Source: Eopsaltria australis
Taxonomy: Eukaryota > Chordata > Aves > Passeriformes > Petroicidae
Assembly (NCBI GenBank): GCA_034509425.1
Contig: JAVTVJ010000574.1
Coordinates: 930,001-994,000, forward strand
DNA length: 64,000 nt
Direction of reading: 5' to 3'
Shown: in pieces, positions 1 through 11,716 of the stretch
Layout: each line of letters starts with the position of its first letter
How positions within the stretch are numbered: position 1 is the stretch's first letter
Program-made: the position numbers and the translations under genes
The notes under the pieces: generated by a model
What the model was told of the DNA's origin: nothing
The model's database searches: none
The model's input: the letters and a program-made list of their open reading frames with translations, nothing else

Positions 1-3000
1 GAATTGGGGCAGTTTCCAGGTTGTGAGGGTCCCACTGTGGCTGGGTTCAAGCCAGCTGGGTCACATCTTTTCCTGCAGCAATATTCTTACAACTCCCAAA
101 ATACCTCCACAAGTCAGTGACTTGTAATGAAGGGATTTACAAGCTCAGACAGGCACTAGAGCAAAGCACCCACTGCCTCATTTCACTGGCCAGGCATCCC
201 TAGAATCCCTCCTGAGTGGATCTTATTGTCTTTTTTGCCTTGTTTTCAGGGTTGCAGGCAGTGCTGACTTCCTGATGTGCATGGTGAGAGGCCCTGTAAT
301 GAGAAGCCTCTGATCTGGTATTTCTGAACATCTCTAAAGACTGAACTGCACTCACTTCCACACCAGCCAGCGGAGTTTGGTCAGTTGGTGTTGTGCAGGT
401 GTCAGCTGAAATAACACAAACCTGGGGGCCTGCAAAGGGAACATTTCCCTATTTAATCTCCACTTTGTTCTGAACGTGGCATTGCAGTGGGTGTTTTAAA
501 TAAACAAAATACTCCTTTGTTCGTGATCTGAAGGCTGGACTCAAAGCCCTTATTAACGAGTAAGTGGCTTCAATAAGATAACTTCTGTTAGCAAAGATTG
601 CAGGATTGAGCCCAAATTAATTTTTGTCCCCCAAAACTCTGCAAGTACCCATCCCACACTACCTATATCTTTACCAGAGAGATTACAGAGAACTTGTCAA
701 ACTGGAAATAGAAACCAGACTTACATTAAGTAGGAATAACTACAGCTGACATTTTCCATCAATGCTATTATTCAGGATAAAAACACGTGTCCTGCAATGG
801 AATCAGATGATCTAAGATAAGGCAGTATCTTTGCTGAATCAATGCCCTGACATATGAATCCTCCGAGAGCTACCATAAATGAAGTCCCACAGACAGAAGC
901 CTCTGCTCCACAGTGAAACAATGCACAGATGCTGAAAATCAGGTATTTTGAAGAGCACGAAACGCAGGCTCTCACTTACACTTGTAATCATTGAGGAACA
1001 CATGCAGAGCTGACTGATTAGCAGCCTGGAGCTGACATATTAACTCAAATTACCTGCAGTAATTAGAGCCAATTTGCTCAGAACTGTCAGCAAACAGGAG
1101 ACAGGACAAAGCTGAACCTAAAAGGCAGTGCCTAAAGAGCCCTGTCCAACCTGCCTGTGGAATGTAACTCTGCTGCTGCAATGGACCACTTGAGTAACTG
1201 AATTAAACCTTGCCATGGCTTTGGTGTGCCAGAAACACTCAGGGATTTTGACCAGTTTCAGTTTTGGCCTTTGTAATTCCTCCCTAGAAGAGACTCCCTT
1301 GATAACCACTCATTTATTCTGCAAATTTAGTCAAATTATTTCTCTAAAGAACAATGTATATAAATGTGATTTCAAACAAGGCAAGTTTAGATGTCTTCAT
1401 ACACCGAGAAAGTTTTGCTGCATTAAAGATGTGTGAATTACTCTTAGTAGTGTCAAAATTATATAGAAATTTGCAGACATCCTTAGAGAATACACCCCAG
1501 TAAACATAATTATTTGTAAATCTAAATGCTAAAAGAAAAACAATCAGAGGAGACTGACAATGAAAGTCCTGTCTTGTACTCTAAACCAAGATGTTTCAAT
1601 GATGTTTAGTATTTTTGTGTGTCAGAAAGCAATCAGTAGCTCTGCATAACTAATAAACCACGTTGATAACGAGGCAAAATTTTGTTAAGTGCATTGAGTC
1701 AAGTTAATTTGTAACATACATTTGCTTCATACTTTTCAGCTTCCAAGAGCACTTTTTTCCCCCTGCTTTTAACTCTGACACAGACAGATGTATTAGCTTG
1801 TTGTTTGGGGCATGTTTCTTGTGGATAATTTCATATAATGGAAGAAGGTTTCACTTCTGGCCTGGAAACAGCTGGTTCTAAAGGTGCATTTTATATTATT
1901 ACTTTGAAGAACCACTTATCACTAATTTATTTTCTCCTAAACGTGAAAAGGCCCAATTTCTACTGAAGTTTCTTTGGCAAGAGAAAGGAAATTTCGTTGC
2001 AAAATCAAAATTTGTAAGGAACTGACATTACTAACATGGGTTGATGCCATTTTCCAAGACTGGTTCATTTGCTGAGAACAGAACAAGTGTTATAGCAGAC
2101 CTGCATTGGAATGTTCATGTTTTGGACAAAATTTAGTGGGTTTGCTCTGTATAACTGAGAATAACAATTGATTAATGCAATAGATCTTCATTATGTATGA
2201 AGTGCTAAAATCCCCACATCTCTCACTGGAGCCACAGCCTGCAAAAAACCAAGCAGCTCCTCCACCCCAGTGAGGCAGCTCAGCTGGGCCAAATGGATGG
2301 ATGTGCTTGGAGGGGGGGATTGTGCCTGAGGGGCAGCAGGAGAGGTGCAGATGTGATGGAAGCACAGAAGCATCTCACACTCCTGCAGGAAACCTGAAAT
2401 CCAAAGGGCAAATCCCAATGCCCCGACAGAAGGGGGGAGGGAGGGAAGGGTACCTGCAAGGCCAAGGCATCTCCCCCAGGAGCCTCCAAACAATTCCCTG
2501 GAATTGCAGGGCTGGCTTGAGACTCCTCCCTGCTATCCCAGAGGCTCCAGAAGAAATCCATCTCTCTCTGAACACTCAGAGAGCAGAAAACACTCCTCAC
2601 ACCACAAATGCTCCTCCCCTGTGTGGAGCACAGCAGCTGGGTCTGCCCTCAGCCATTTACCCAGCAAAGGAAGAGTTTTCTAACACCTCTCACTCATTTC
2701 CCCACCAGCAGGAGCCCATCCAGGCTGCCAGACACCAGCAGCAGTCACAGAAGTGTCAGGCAAAGCCTTTCCTTCTGCTCCCTAGCTGCTGGCCAACAGG
2801 CAATTCTGCATTATTGCTTTGGGAAATCTATCTCGAGTGTGCCGAGCTTTCTTCCTATACAAATATTTGGGTTGTAGTAGCCGAGGGTTTCAGCTGAAAT
2901 GAAAGATTGTAAACAGAACAGCAGCTATTGGAAACTGTTTCAAATCTCAGGGCAGTTGAAAATAACAATCCAGCAGTTGTCACTACTGCTGAAAGATGGA

Positions 3001-6000
3001 AAGATATTTTTAAAGTATAAATAAAGACATAAGTAAAATGAGTGAGAGAATCCGTGGAGATTTCTGGCTTTCAAAGACAAAGAACATGAAAAACGTGTTT
3101 CAAAAATTAATCTTCTATTTTTCCTCTAAGGTCTGCCACCCAAGCACAGATGAAAAACTACTGGGAGATAGAAAATAAACTGGATTTGATAATTGGGTTG
3201 TAAGTTTCTTATAAAATGCAGGCATTTCTACCCTAAATATAGTGAACTCAAATGCCTTAGGACTCGGGTTCAGATGTTAACTGCACAAACTATTACATTC
3301 AGGTGCTGCAGGCTCAGTGGAAATTTAACATGAATGAAACAGGAAAAGCATCAGGAGTCCAGAGAGTTCTGGAAATGCAACAGGGAAATTATTTTGAAAG
3401 GACCAGAAGATACACACACAGTACAACACGAAGAAACAATGGTCTCAACAGGAACACAGATCCAGCACAGATCTCTGGGTCTGACCAAGCTGCAGCAGTA
3501 CCAGACACACAAAGGAAAGGAGCTGGAACACAACCTGACTTGCTAGAATTTACTATAGATTTCCTTGCAAACCCTTGCCACTTGATAGCAGCACAAGGTA
3601 TTTGAGGAATTTTGCATTTGCATCTTTGAGCCCACAGTATTCACAACATGAAACTCACACAGGAGCAACTGGAACTGCTGAATTACCCTGGAAACCATCA
3701 CAGAGAGATCCCAGATCTCCTTCATGGTCTTCTCTACACTCCCAGAAGCCATCTAATCCTTATTTGATACAGATATACAGAAAAGGGAAAACTCCCCTTT
3801 TCTTATTCTTCATTTTCAAGAGCCTCTGCCTTTACTGATTCCAGAGGAGCCAGAATCAGGAGGCAGAAAAAAGACAGATTTTTTTCCGGTGTTTTTCTTC
3901 TAGCTGACTCAGAAGAAAGGAACACCACAAATCAGAACACAAGAACCTTTTTCAGAAGATTTTCACTTCACAGCCTCTGATTCAGACACCTCAGGTGAGG
4001 CTGCAAACTGAGCTAACCCAAACAGTACCAGGACAACCCAGGACTTCTCGTTGTCTAATGTTATCCTGTCACCCACACACTGCAATTACTGTCTGAAAGG
4101 ATCCAATTCTGTTGGGAAAATTGCCTCAGGACTGTGACCATGCTTTGTGGAAGAGTAGAACTAGGACAAGACAGGGGCAGTCACAGGAAATTCTACTGGC
4201 TGATAATTTGGCCCCAGAAATCCAAGGTAAAAATTGAAGCTTTACACTGTAAATGTTCAAAAGCAAGTACTGCAGCAGGTAGATGGACCAAATTTGCTGA
4301 GATTTTTTTAAATAGAATTGCAGGTGAAATATAAAAGAGAAATATAAAAGACAGCAATTACATTAATTTAAGGCAACTTAATAATTTAATAAGGAGGAAA
4401 AGAAGACATAGGAAGCAAAAAAAGAATTCAAAGATGCTTTTGCAGCACAAGGTTTCGAATGGACAAACCCACGTTCTTAAAGAACACCAGCTACTGAGGG
4501 AGACTTCACTAATGAGAAATTAGCAGCTGTACCAGGGTGCACATTCCAGTGAATCCCAGTGCCTTGGATGTGTTTTGAGGCTGAGGCTCAGAAAGTGACC
4601 TCTGGAGACAAAAGTATCAGCAGCTCTATGTGACCTGGTAGCTGAATCATCAGAGGTGGTGCTCCAAATGCACCAAGCCATGGACCAGCACAGTCACATC
4701 ACTGTATTACAGTCCATTTCTTTACTTTGCTCCCATTTTCAGGAATCCTTATTTAGGAAACACTACAGCACGTTGATAACAGCAGGATCTAAGCATGTTT
4801 TCAAAATAGTTTGAGGCACCAGTTAGGGAAGTTTGAATACTTCTAATAATATAGGTGTGTTCTTTCAGGTGGAGATACTGAAGCATCAACCACAAAGAGG
4901 GCATCTGTGTTGGGATTAGGATTTTGCTTTAAACAACAACAGGCAGCACAGCAAACTGCTAATGTCATGATCTTTAGAGCACTGCAGGCAGATGTCAGCT
5001 TTGGGGAGCTATTTCCTTCTGCAAACAATCAGGTCTTTGAGCTGTGCTTGGGTAAGGGAATGAACCTGCTCTGCAGGGAACACTGCTCCCTCTCCAGAGA
5101 CCTGCATCCACTGATTCCTGTCTTTCCAGCTTCATGCTGGATCCTGAATAATCTCTAAATGAGAACTCCCAAAATTAGGATGTTCTCTGGCAGTTAAATC
5201 TCAGCCTGCTTAACCAACTTGCTCCATTTGTCTGCGAAAGAGGAATTCCAGTGATCAATGGCTGTGTCATTATGATCCAATGGCACCATCGTGGCACAGG
5301 AGCACAGCCCACCTGCTATTGACAACAGGGCTCAGACCTCATTTTCCAGCTTTCAAATCTGCATCACTGTGCTCTCTGTCCAACCTGCACTAATCAATGG
5401 GAACAATACTCAAATTATAGCAGCAGCAAATTCCTGCACGTTGTTTGCCTGAGCACTGAGCAGTGGAGTCAGAGAGCCCCCAGTAGGCTGCAAACACAAC
5501 CCTATTTTGCCTAACAGCCCTTAGGGTGCTTTACAGCAGGGCAAATATCAATTTGAGTCTAAGTTTACAGAGACTGGTAGCAGCTACAGACTGGAGCATG
5601 ACTTTATTTTTTTTTCAGCTGCCTACAATGCACAGAAAGCACAGCCCTGGGAAAACATTATGGGTTAAAGTGGCTGAGGTGAGATAAAAGTGATTTTTTC
5701 AACTAAGTAGATACATTCACTTCCCTTAGATAAATGAAAGTCCTAAGTTATAAAAATAGTCTGCTCCTCCATGAGGTGTCCTTCCCACAGCCAGCTCATC
5801 TTCAGCCACAAGGTTTGCATCTGCAAACCTCAGAGATTATCTTTTATACTCAGTCAGAAGTTGAACTCTGTGTCTTCACTGGAGAGTCAGTACCTTGTGA
5901 GGCAGCTTTAAAGGCAAGAGCTCAGTCCTGAAATATTGGACATCAGCCTCTCAAAGTTACATTCCAGAGGATTCAGAAGGTCTGTAATGAAAATTGTATC

Positions 6001-6488
6001 CCTTTTGTACTGAATTAAACTATGCCTTTTATTTGCTTATTACATTGAGTGGCCAAGACTGTAAGGAAGGTTCTCTAAAACCTATTATTGTGCCTGCCTG
6101 GTTTCTCTCTGTTTCTTGCAGGTCACTATTCTACTGATTTTTGTCACTAATAAAATGCTAGAGAGTTACTAACAATCCAAAAGGACACCAAGCCACAGAC
6201 TTGAATTCCGGCATTTCTTGCTGCTTCCAGATGAACGGAGCAATGGTGCTGAAAGTGCAAAGACCACGAGTTTCCATGGAGAGTTCCCACTGCAGCATCA
6301 GATACTCCTCAGGGCAGCCACAAACTCAGCCAGTGGTACCCTGCAGCTTCCCTGCACTTCGATTTTATTAACTTCTCCTGCAGTCTCGTGATAAAATCAG
6401 CTCGAGAACCGTGTTGGCTGTAGATGGAGCAACACCAGAGAGCAAACCAGATCATAAGGGGAGGTGCAATGGCACCTCATGGTAATAA
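1..6488. other. Non-coding stretch, nothing recognisable as a gene
   Basis: A+T-rich, CpG-poor sequence with stops in all frames. The longest open frame, about 198 codons at 2301-2897 on the plus strand, lies in a locally C/G-rich patch. It begins in low-complexity sequence, shows no domain and has no convincing splice or Kozak context, so I treat it as chance. Short homopolymers and a G-run cluster near 2432 are the only structure I can support. It could be intergenic or intronic; the sequence does not say which. Confidence 0.6.
2432..2450 (+). other. Perfect G-quadruplex motif
   Basis: Four runs of at least three G are separated by A, A and AA (GGGGGG-A-GGG-A-GGG-AA-GGG). This fits the canonical G-quadruplex pattern with very short loops. 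It sits in a G-rich patch whose surroundings are A+T-rich. A role in replication or transcription is possible but unsupported here. Confidence 0.7.
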
Positions 6489-6540
6489 TGAGGAGAAAAG
6501 GAAAAAGAAAAGGAAAAAGAAAAGGCAAGGCAAGAAAAAA
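6489..6540 (+). repeat. A/G-rich low-complexity tract leading into the GGGAA array
   Basis: Nearly pure purine on the plus strand, built from GGAAAAA-like and GAAAAG-like words with two C interruptions (AAGGCAAGGC). It runs directly into the perfect GGGAA array and probably represents degenerate or ancestral sequence from which that array expanded. Open frames crossing it encode only Lys/Arg/Gly-rich simple sequence and are artefacts. Confidence 0.8.
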
Positions 6541-6695
6541 GGGAAGGGAAGGGAAGGGAAGGGAAGGGAAGGGAAGGGAAGGGAAGGGAAGGGAAGGGAA
6601 GGGAAGGGAAGGGAAGGGAAGGGAAGGGAAGGGAAGGGAAGGGAAGGGAAGGGAAGGGAAGGGAAGGGAAGGGAAGGGAAGGGAAGGGAAGGGAA
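6541..6695 (+). repeat. (GGGAA)31 perfect pentanucleotide microsatellite
   Basis: Thirty-one uninterrupted copies of GGGAA, counted directly from the printed sequence. The tract is pure purine on one strand and pure pyrimidine on the other. Every GGGAAGGGAAGGGAAGGG segment is a textbook G-quadruplex motif, so about seven quadruplexes could form in series; a triplex is also possible. No interruption is visible, which suggests recent expansion or length polymorphism, although assembly can collapse such tracts. Reading frames across it (Gly-Lys-Glu-Gly-Arg or Pro-Ser-Leu-Pro-Phe repeats) are products of the repeat. Confidence 0.97.
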
Positions 6696-8611
6696 AAATC
6701 CAGTCTGATCACCTTTGAATAAAGGCCAATATACAAAACAGTTCCCTTCCTCAAGACAGGATCTCTCCGTACAAAGGTTACTCATTGTCTCCTGCCTATT
6801 GTAAAAAAAAATTAGGAGAGTAGGGGGAAAAAAGGAATCACCCACTCCCCATCTTCAATTGTCTTTACTCTGAAGGCTCACACAATATATCAATGAAGAT
6901 TACTTCCAGAAATAGAAAATCTCCCCTAAGGCACTATTTTCCTCTTCATATTTTCACATTCACTCAGATGGGATAAAAATGTGCCTGGTTTCAAATTAAG
7001 ACTGTAGGGCTGGGAAACAGATGATCCCAGATTTAACTGAGGCTCAGAAAAAGACACTTCAAGGTAACAGGAGCATCTGCTGCTCCTCATTCAGGAGTGT
7101 AACAACTTCAAAACCTAAATGACAGCAGTACCTGTCATTTGTGCTGGTATTTTCACTCTCATTTCCTTGCTAATATTGTAATTTTGGCCAGCCATAAAAG
7201 CAGCATGTTTTATGTCCTTCTTCAAAGCTGGAAAAACAGAGATGGCAGCCTAGGAGGTAAGAGAGACAAAATCCTCAATTCAAAAACACAAATGCTGATG
7301 GGCAGAATAAAAATAAAACTTCACCATCAGCTGTGACAGGCAAAGATTTCTCCTGCCCTCTCATACAGCGCAGTTATCCTTGAGGAGCTTTCAGCTGTCT
7401 CCTCAGTAACCAGGTATTGCTAGGGCAGCATTTATCAGTGTCTCCTTAGCTTTTCTCGTGCTGAAAATCAAAAGGGGCTTACTAATGGTATCTGGATTAA
7501 AAATAGCTTGGAAACAGGTTAAAGATGATCTGCTGCATCTGTTGGCAATGCTGTGTTTTATGAACAGCGACAGGTTCAGAAGAAATAAGAACAATGGCTT
7601 TGTTTGACTTCTCTAATCTGCTGGGTGAAGAAACCAAACCAATATTTTTTTCCTTAGTTTTACATATTCTTGTAGCTCCAACATCTAATAAATTGCAAAT
7701 ATCCAGCCTCTGATTCAAATACAACTTTTTTTTTAAGACTGCTACCTAGGTTAACATTTTCCCAAAATTTTCGTAGCTAGGAAGATTCAGCTTTAAAAAA
7801 CAAGAGAGAAAAAACCTGCAAGCAGTGCTGACAGAAATCCTTTAAACAGCTTCCCACTGCAAGGCACCACCTCCCATAAAACACCACTCACATCAATCAA
7901 TGATTATCACAAACAGGTTGATTGACTTCTCATTTTCCAGCAGGTTTGTTTTACTCACAGACCTTGTTAATGCAGGTGGGATTTCCCTTTTCCTCTACTC
8001 ACTGCTCATCTTTGTTTTAAGTGCAAGAACTTCTCGTAGCTGTGGATTTCTTTCAGACACAGCTGTGTTGGATCTACATAGTACTGGGCAAAATATTCAG
8101 CATTTCCTTTTCAGATTCCCTCCAGTGATATTCTGCACTGTCTTCCCTCAGTCTGCAGGAAGGGAACTTGCACTCAAACCTGAGAAATAAATGCAGCATT
8201 ATAGACTTGCTAAAGAAGACTGGGACATATAAAAAGGAGCTGAAGATCTGTCTCCTGCAAGAAACTGGAAATGATTCTCTGGAAAGGTTTTACTGTTTGA
8301 TCAAAAGAAGTGATCTAGAGCACAGAAGGAAAACAATTTTTTTTTCTTCCCCTTCAAGTTCCACAAGGAGTATTAGCCCTGATCTCTGCAAGAGGAGGAA
8401 TATGCAACAGAGATTTTGGGATGCTCAAGGTGTGCAAACCTTCCTGCCTGAGTAGGAAAAATGCTCTCCTGCAGCTGAGGGCCCTTCCTATCAGGCACAT
8501 GGGAAACCTCACAAGTAATGCTCTCAGAAGTGGCTGAATTGCGGAACTGGAACCTCATTGTTGCTCCAGAGGATCAGAAACTCAGTTTTCATTTAATGCT
8601 GTGGCCTACTG

Positions 8612-8710
8612 ATGATGACAAAGCTTTTATACTTTGTCTTATATAAGTATTTAGCCTGAATTCATGATGACAAAGCTTTTATACTTTGTCTTAGTATTTA
8701 GCCTGAATTC
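8612..8710. repeat. Tandem duplication, about 50 bp x 2, with internal hairpin
   Basis: Copy 1 is 8612-8663 (52 bp) and copy 2 is 8664-8710 (47 bp). They match throughout except for a 5-bp ATATA-type deletion in copy 2. Each copy contains the inverted arms GACAAAG and CTTTGTC around an 8-nt loop. The near identity suggests a recent local duplication, probably by replication slippage. Confidence 0.92.
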
Positions 8711-9944
8711 AATTTAGAGGGTTTGCAGTGCATAACTCAGCCATCAGCTGCATGTTTTCTCTGCTTTATTTTATTTTCTCAGGCAAATCCCATTCACTGA
8801 AAGAAAGGAAAAGAAACCTTAACTATTTACTCCTCTTTTTTTGCTTAATCATTCCACTAGATTGTAGACATTATAAATCAGTCTGGTGATTGAGCCAGAA
8901 AAGCCTCTATAGAATTTTTACCTGCATATACCACAGAGAATGCCTTTGATCAAGGTTTATGAGCAAAGGCCTCTTCCCAGGGATGCACGCCAGCTCCTTA
9001 AAGGAAAATCGATGCATTCTGGGAGGGAGCATCTGGAGGATTAGCTTTTGGATTTAACAAAGCATCCCTCACCCAGGGACTCAGGTCTGTTTGCAGCTTC
9101 CAGATCTTAAATCACGCTTCAGATTTTAGAGTGAGCTTAACTCTGTCCCTAAATGCAAGTCCTAGGGAAGAATTTCTGGAAAAACACTGTCCCAAGAGTT
9201 GATAGCCTTCAGATTTCCTGTTTTGTTATATCCAGATCCAGCTGAATTATTTAGTCTTTCCATACAATTATTTCACAGCAAAAGAAAAGAAAGCTCATAT
9301 AATTAAAATATTTACCTGCACTACCAGAATTCCAGCAATTTGTCAACATCAGGTCATTTGTTAATATTGGAATGGCTTTCTTTCCAGTGGGGGAAGTGAA
9401 TTCTCATCCTTCTCTAAGGCACCTGCAGAAGGAATCCCTACCCCTTTTCTCTCCAGGACACCACCTTGATGCTGAGGGAGTCTAAAAAGGGACAAAATTA
9501 TGTAACATCTATTGAAACCTCTGTGTTTAAACTCCCTTCCACCAAGCTGTAGAAAAAAAGCAATTTTTATTGAGCTCTGGAATCCAATAAAACACTGCAA
9601 AGGCTCTGGCAGTGCCTTAAGTCGTAACTTATGTATGAGAAGGAAGGCAGTTTTTACACCATATAGGTGTAAATTTTTCCTTTTAATCTAGATTTTAACT
9701 TACCTTTTCTGCAGGTAAGAACTTCATACAAAGATTGTTACCTAATTAGGAATTAAAACCTTGTCTTCCTGTCAACAGCAATAAGGCTCCCAAATACCTT
9801 TGAAGATCTGGAGCACATTGTCTCAGAAATACAAAATCACCTCCTTTCCACTGAGATTTTAAACCTCACATATCAAGATCACTTTTGAAAATACAGTTTA
9901 TTAATAATTTTGATTTTATGTATTTATAAGTGAAACATAAACTA

Positions 9945-9970
9945 TATTATTATTATTATTATTATTATTA
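9945..9970. repeat. (ATT)n trinucleotide microsatellite
   Basis: About eight perfect TTA/ATT units in an A+T-rich background. Ordinary simple sequence with likely length polymorphism. Confidence 0.9.
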
Positions 9971-10371
9971 AGTGTTGGCTTAAAACCCAACTATTTTATC
10001 TCCTCTAACCAAAATCAAAAAGCTGCATGCTGGGCTTGAAAACTCATTTTGCAGAGGGTCTAATTTATGGAGATGATTGAATGGCTCACAGCAGCTCGTA
10101 TCACACTGTACCTGATGGAACACAGCAACTCAGCCATGCTCTGTGCCAAGAAGTCTGCAATAATTGGTTATTTTTCCTGCTGACCCATAAAATACTTCTG
10201 CTACAAACACCATGTAATCAAGTTTCATAGTAATGAGTCTCCCCCCAAGAACAGGCTCCATTTCACTGCTGTGAACAGCAAACAGCACCAAAGAAAGTTG
10301 TGGTAGGAATTTATCAAAAAGGCAGAAGTAGTCCACCCTGTTTTCTCAGCATCAATAGGTTCTAAAACAAA

Positions 10372-10412
10372 GCAAAAAAAAAAATTAAAAAGAAAAAAAA
10401 AAGGGAAAAAAA
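10372..10412 (+). repeat. A-rich low-complexity tract
   Basis: Runs of eight to ten A separated by TT, G or GGG. It could be a degraded poly(A) tail of a retroposed sequence, but no retroposon body or polyadenylation signal is recognisable just upstream. I call it simple sequence. Confidence 0.7.
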
Positions 10413-11200
10413 CCCCAAACTCTTGACAGCTTTTTGAGCAATCTCCAATGAAAATTCTCCACTATGACACCACAGTGAGCACATGGGAAGCAGAAAACAG
10501 GGAACTGCCTCCACAGTGCTGTTAGTGAGTTTAGAGAAGTTCATCTCAGGGAATACAGCCCTTCCCTTAAGGAAGGCATGGCCTGTACCACCATCCCTGC
10601 TCTCCTGCACTGTCCCTGACCAGGATCTATTACCTGGGCTCTGGTGGCTACAAACACCTTCTGCACCTGCCCTCTGGACTCAATTTTGGTTCATTTCCCT
10701 GCAGTGCCCCTCCACTGCAGGATTTCAGAGGGATTGTCCCTAATAATATCATCCAAATTCTATGCTGACTCCAAATTGCTTTTCCTTCCAAAATGTGCAA
10801 CAATGAAAGCCCCAGGTTATGGAATAAAAGCAAAGATGCCAAGGAGTGACTATCCAATGTTCATAATCTTTCCACGTGCATTGCCAGCTCCAGATTTAAT
10901 GAAAAGCTTCTTGAGTGTGGCAGGCACTTGCAGAAGAGTCTGTGGAAGGTAGGAGGGCTCCCCTCAGAAGACACCATGGGTCAAAGAGCTTTAAGGGCAC
11001 AGCAAGTGCAGATCTGTAGAAAGAAATGGAATAAAATCAATGCCGCTCCATCAAAGCACAGGGGAGCTGAGAAGCAGAGGCTGCAGCCTCCCCACAGCTG
11101 GGCTAAAAGCAGAAATAAACATTTGCAGGGCTGCAGGTCTGAGCAGGACACACAGAGCTCTGCTCTGAGCCTCTGTACTCTGCCTTAGGCTGTGCAAGGG

Positions 11201-11716
11201 GCAGCTCATGGACACAGCATTGTCATGGATCACACAGCATTGCCATGGATCACACAGCATTGCCATGGATCACACAGCACTGACATGGATCACACAGCAT
11301 TGTCATGGATCACACAGCATTGCCATGGATCACACAGCATTGCCATGGATCACACAGCATTACCATGGATCACACAGCACTGCCATGGATCACACAGCAT
11401 TACCATGGATCACACAGCACTGCCATGGATCACACAGCACTGCCATGGATCACACAGCATTACCATGGATCACACAGCACTGCCATGGATCACACAGCAC
11501 TGACATGGATCACACAGCACTGCCATGGATCACACAGCACTGCCATGGATCACACAGCACTGCCATGGATCACACAGCACTGCCATGGATCACACAGCAC
11601 TGACATGGATCACACAGCATTGCCATGGATCACACAGCATTGCCATGGATCACACAGCACTGCCATGGATCACACAGCATTCCCATGGATGCATTCCCAG
11701 GATTCATTCCCATGGA
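11201..11716 (+). repeat. 20-bp minisatellite, about 24 units
   Basis: The unit is TGCCATGGATCACACAGCAT with variants TGTC, TGAC and TACC at the start and CAC for CAT at the end. Twenty-three full units run from 11221 to 11680 in exact 20-bp register. One degenerate unit precedes them, and two diverged units with CCATGGATGC-type variants follow. Because 20 is not a multiple of three and no frame of the unit holds a stop, all three forward frames stay open and encode the same 20-residue cycle (MDHTALPWITQHCHGSHS...). The 131- and 187-codon frames here are therefore artefacts. Every unit carries CATGGATC, and most carry CCATGG. Confidence 0.97.

Larger units (their letters stand above)
6696..11200. 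other. Non-coding stretch between the pentanucleotide and 20-bp arrays
   Basis: A+T-rich, CpG-poor DNA with no credible exon. It contains the duplication at 8612-8710, the ATT microsatellite at 9945-9970 and an A-rich patch near 10372-10412, each listed separately. All open frames are under about 105 codons and show no domain or conserved pattern that I recognise. Confidence 0.6.

Noticed and set aside
2301..2897. 198-codon plus-strand frame
   Set aside because: No recognisable domain; it is Gln/Pro/Ser-rich from local composition, with competing open frames on both strands.
6424..6845. Lys/Arg/Gly-rich and Pro/Ser/Phe-rich frames
   Set aside because: They translate the GGGAA array and its A/G-rich flank on either strand.
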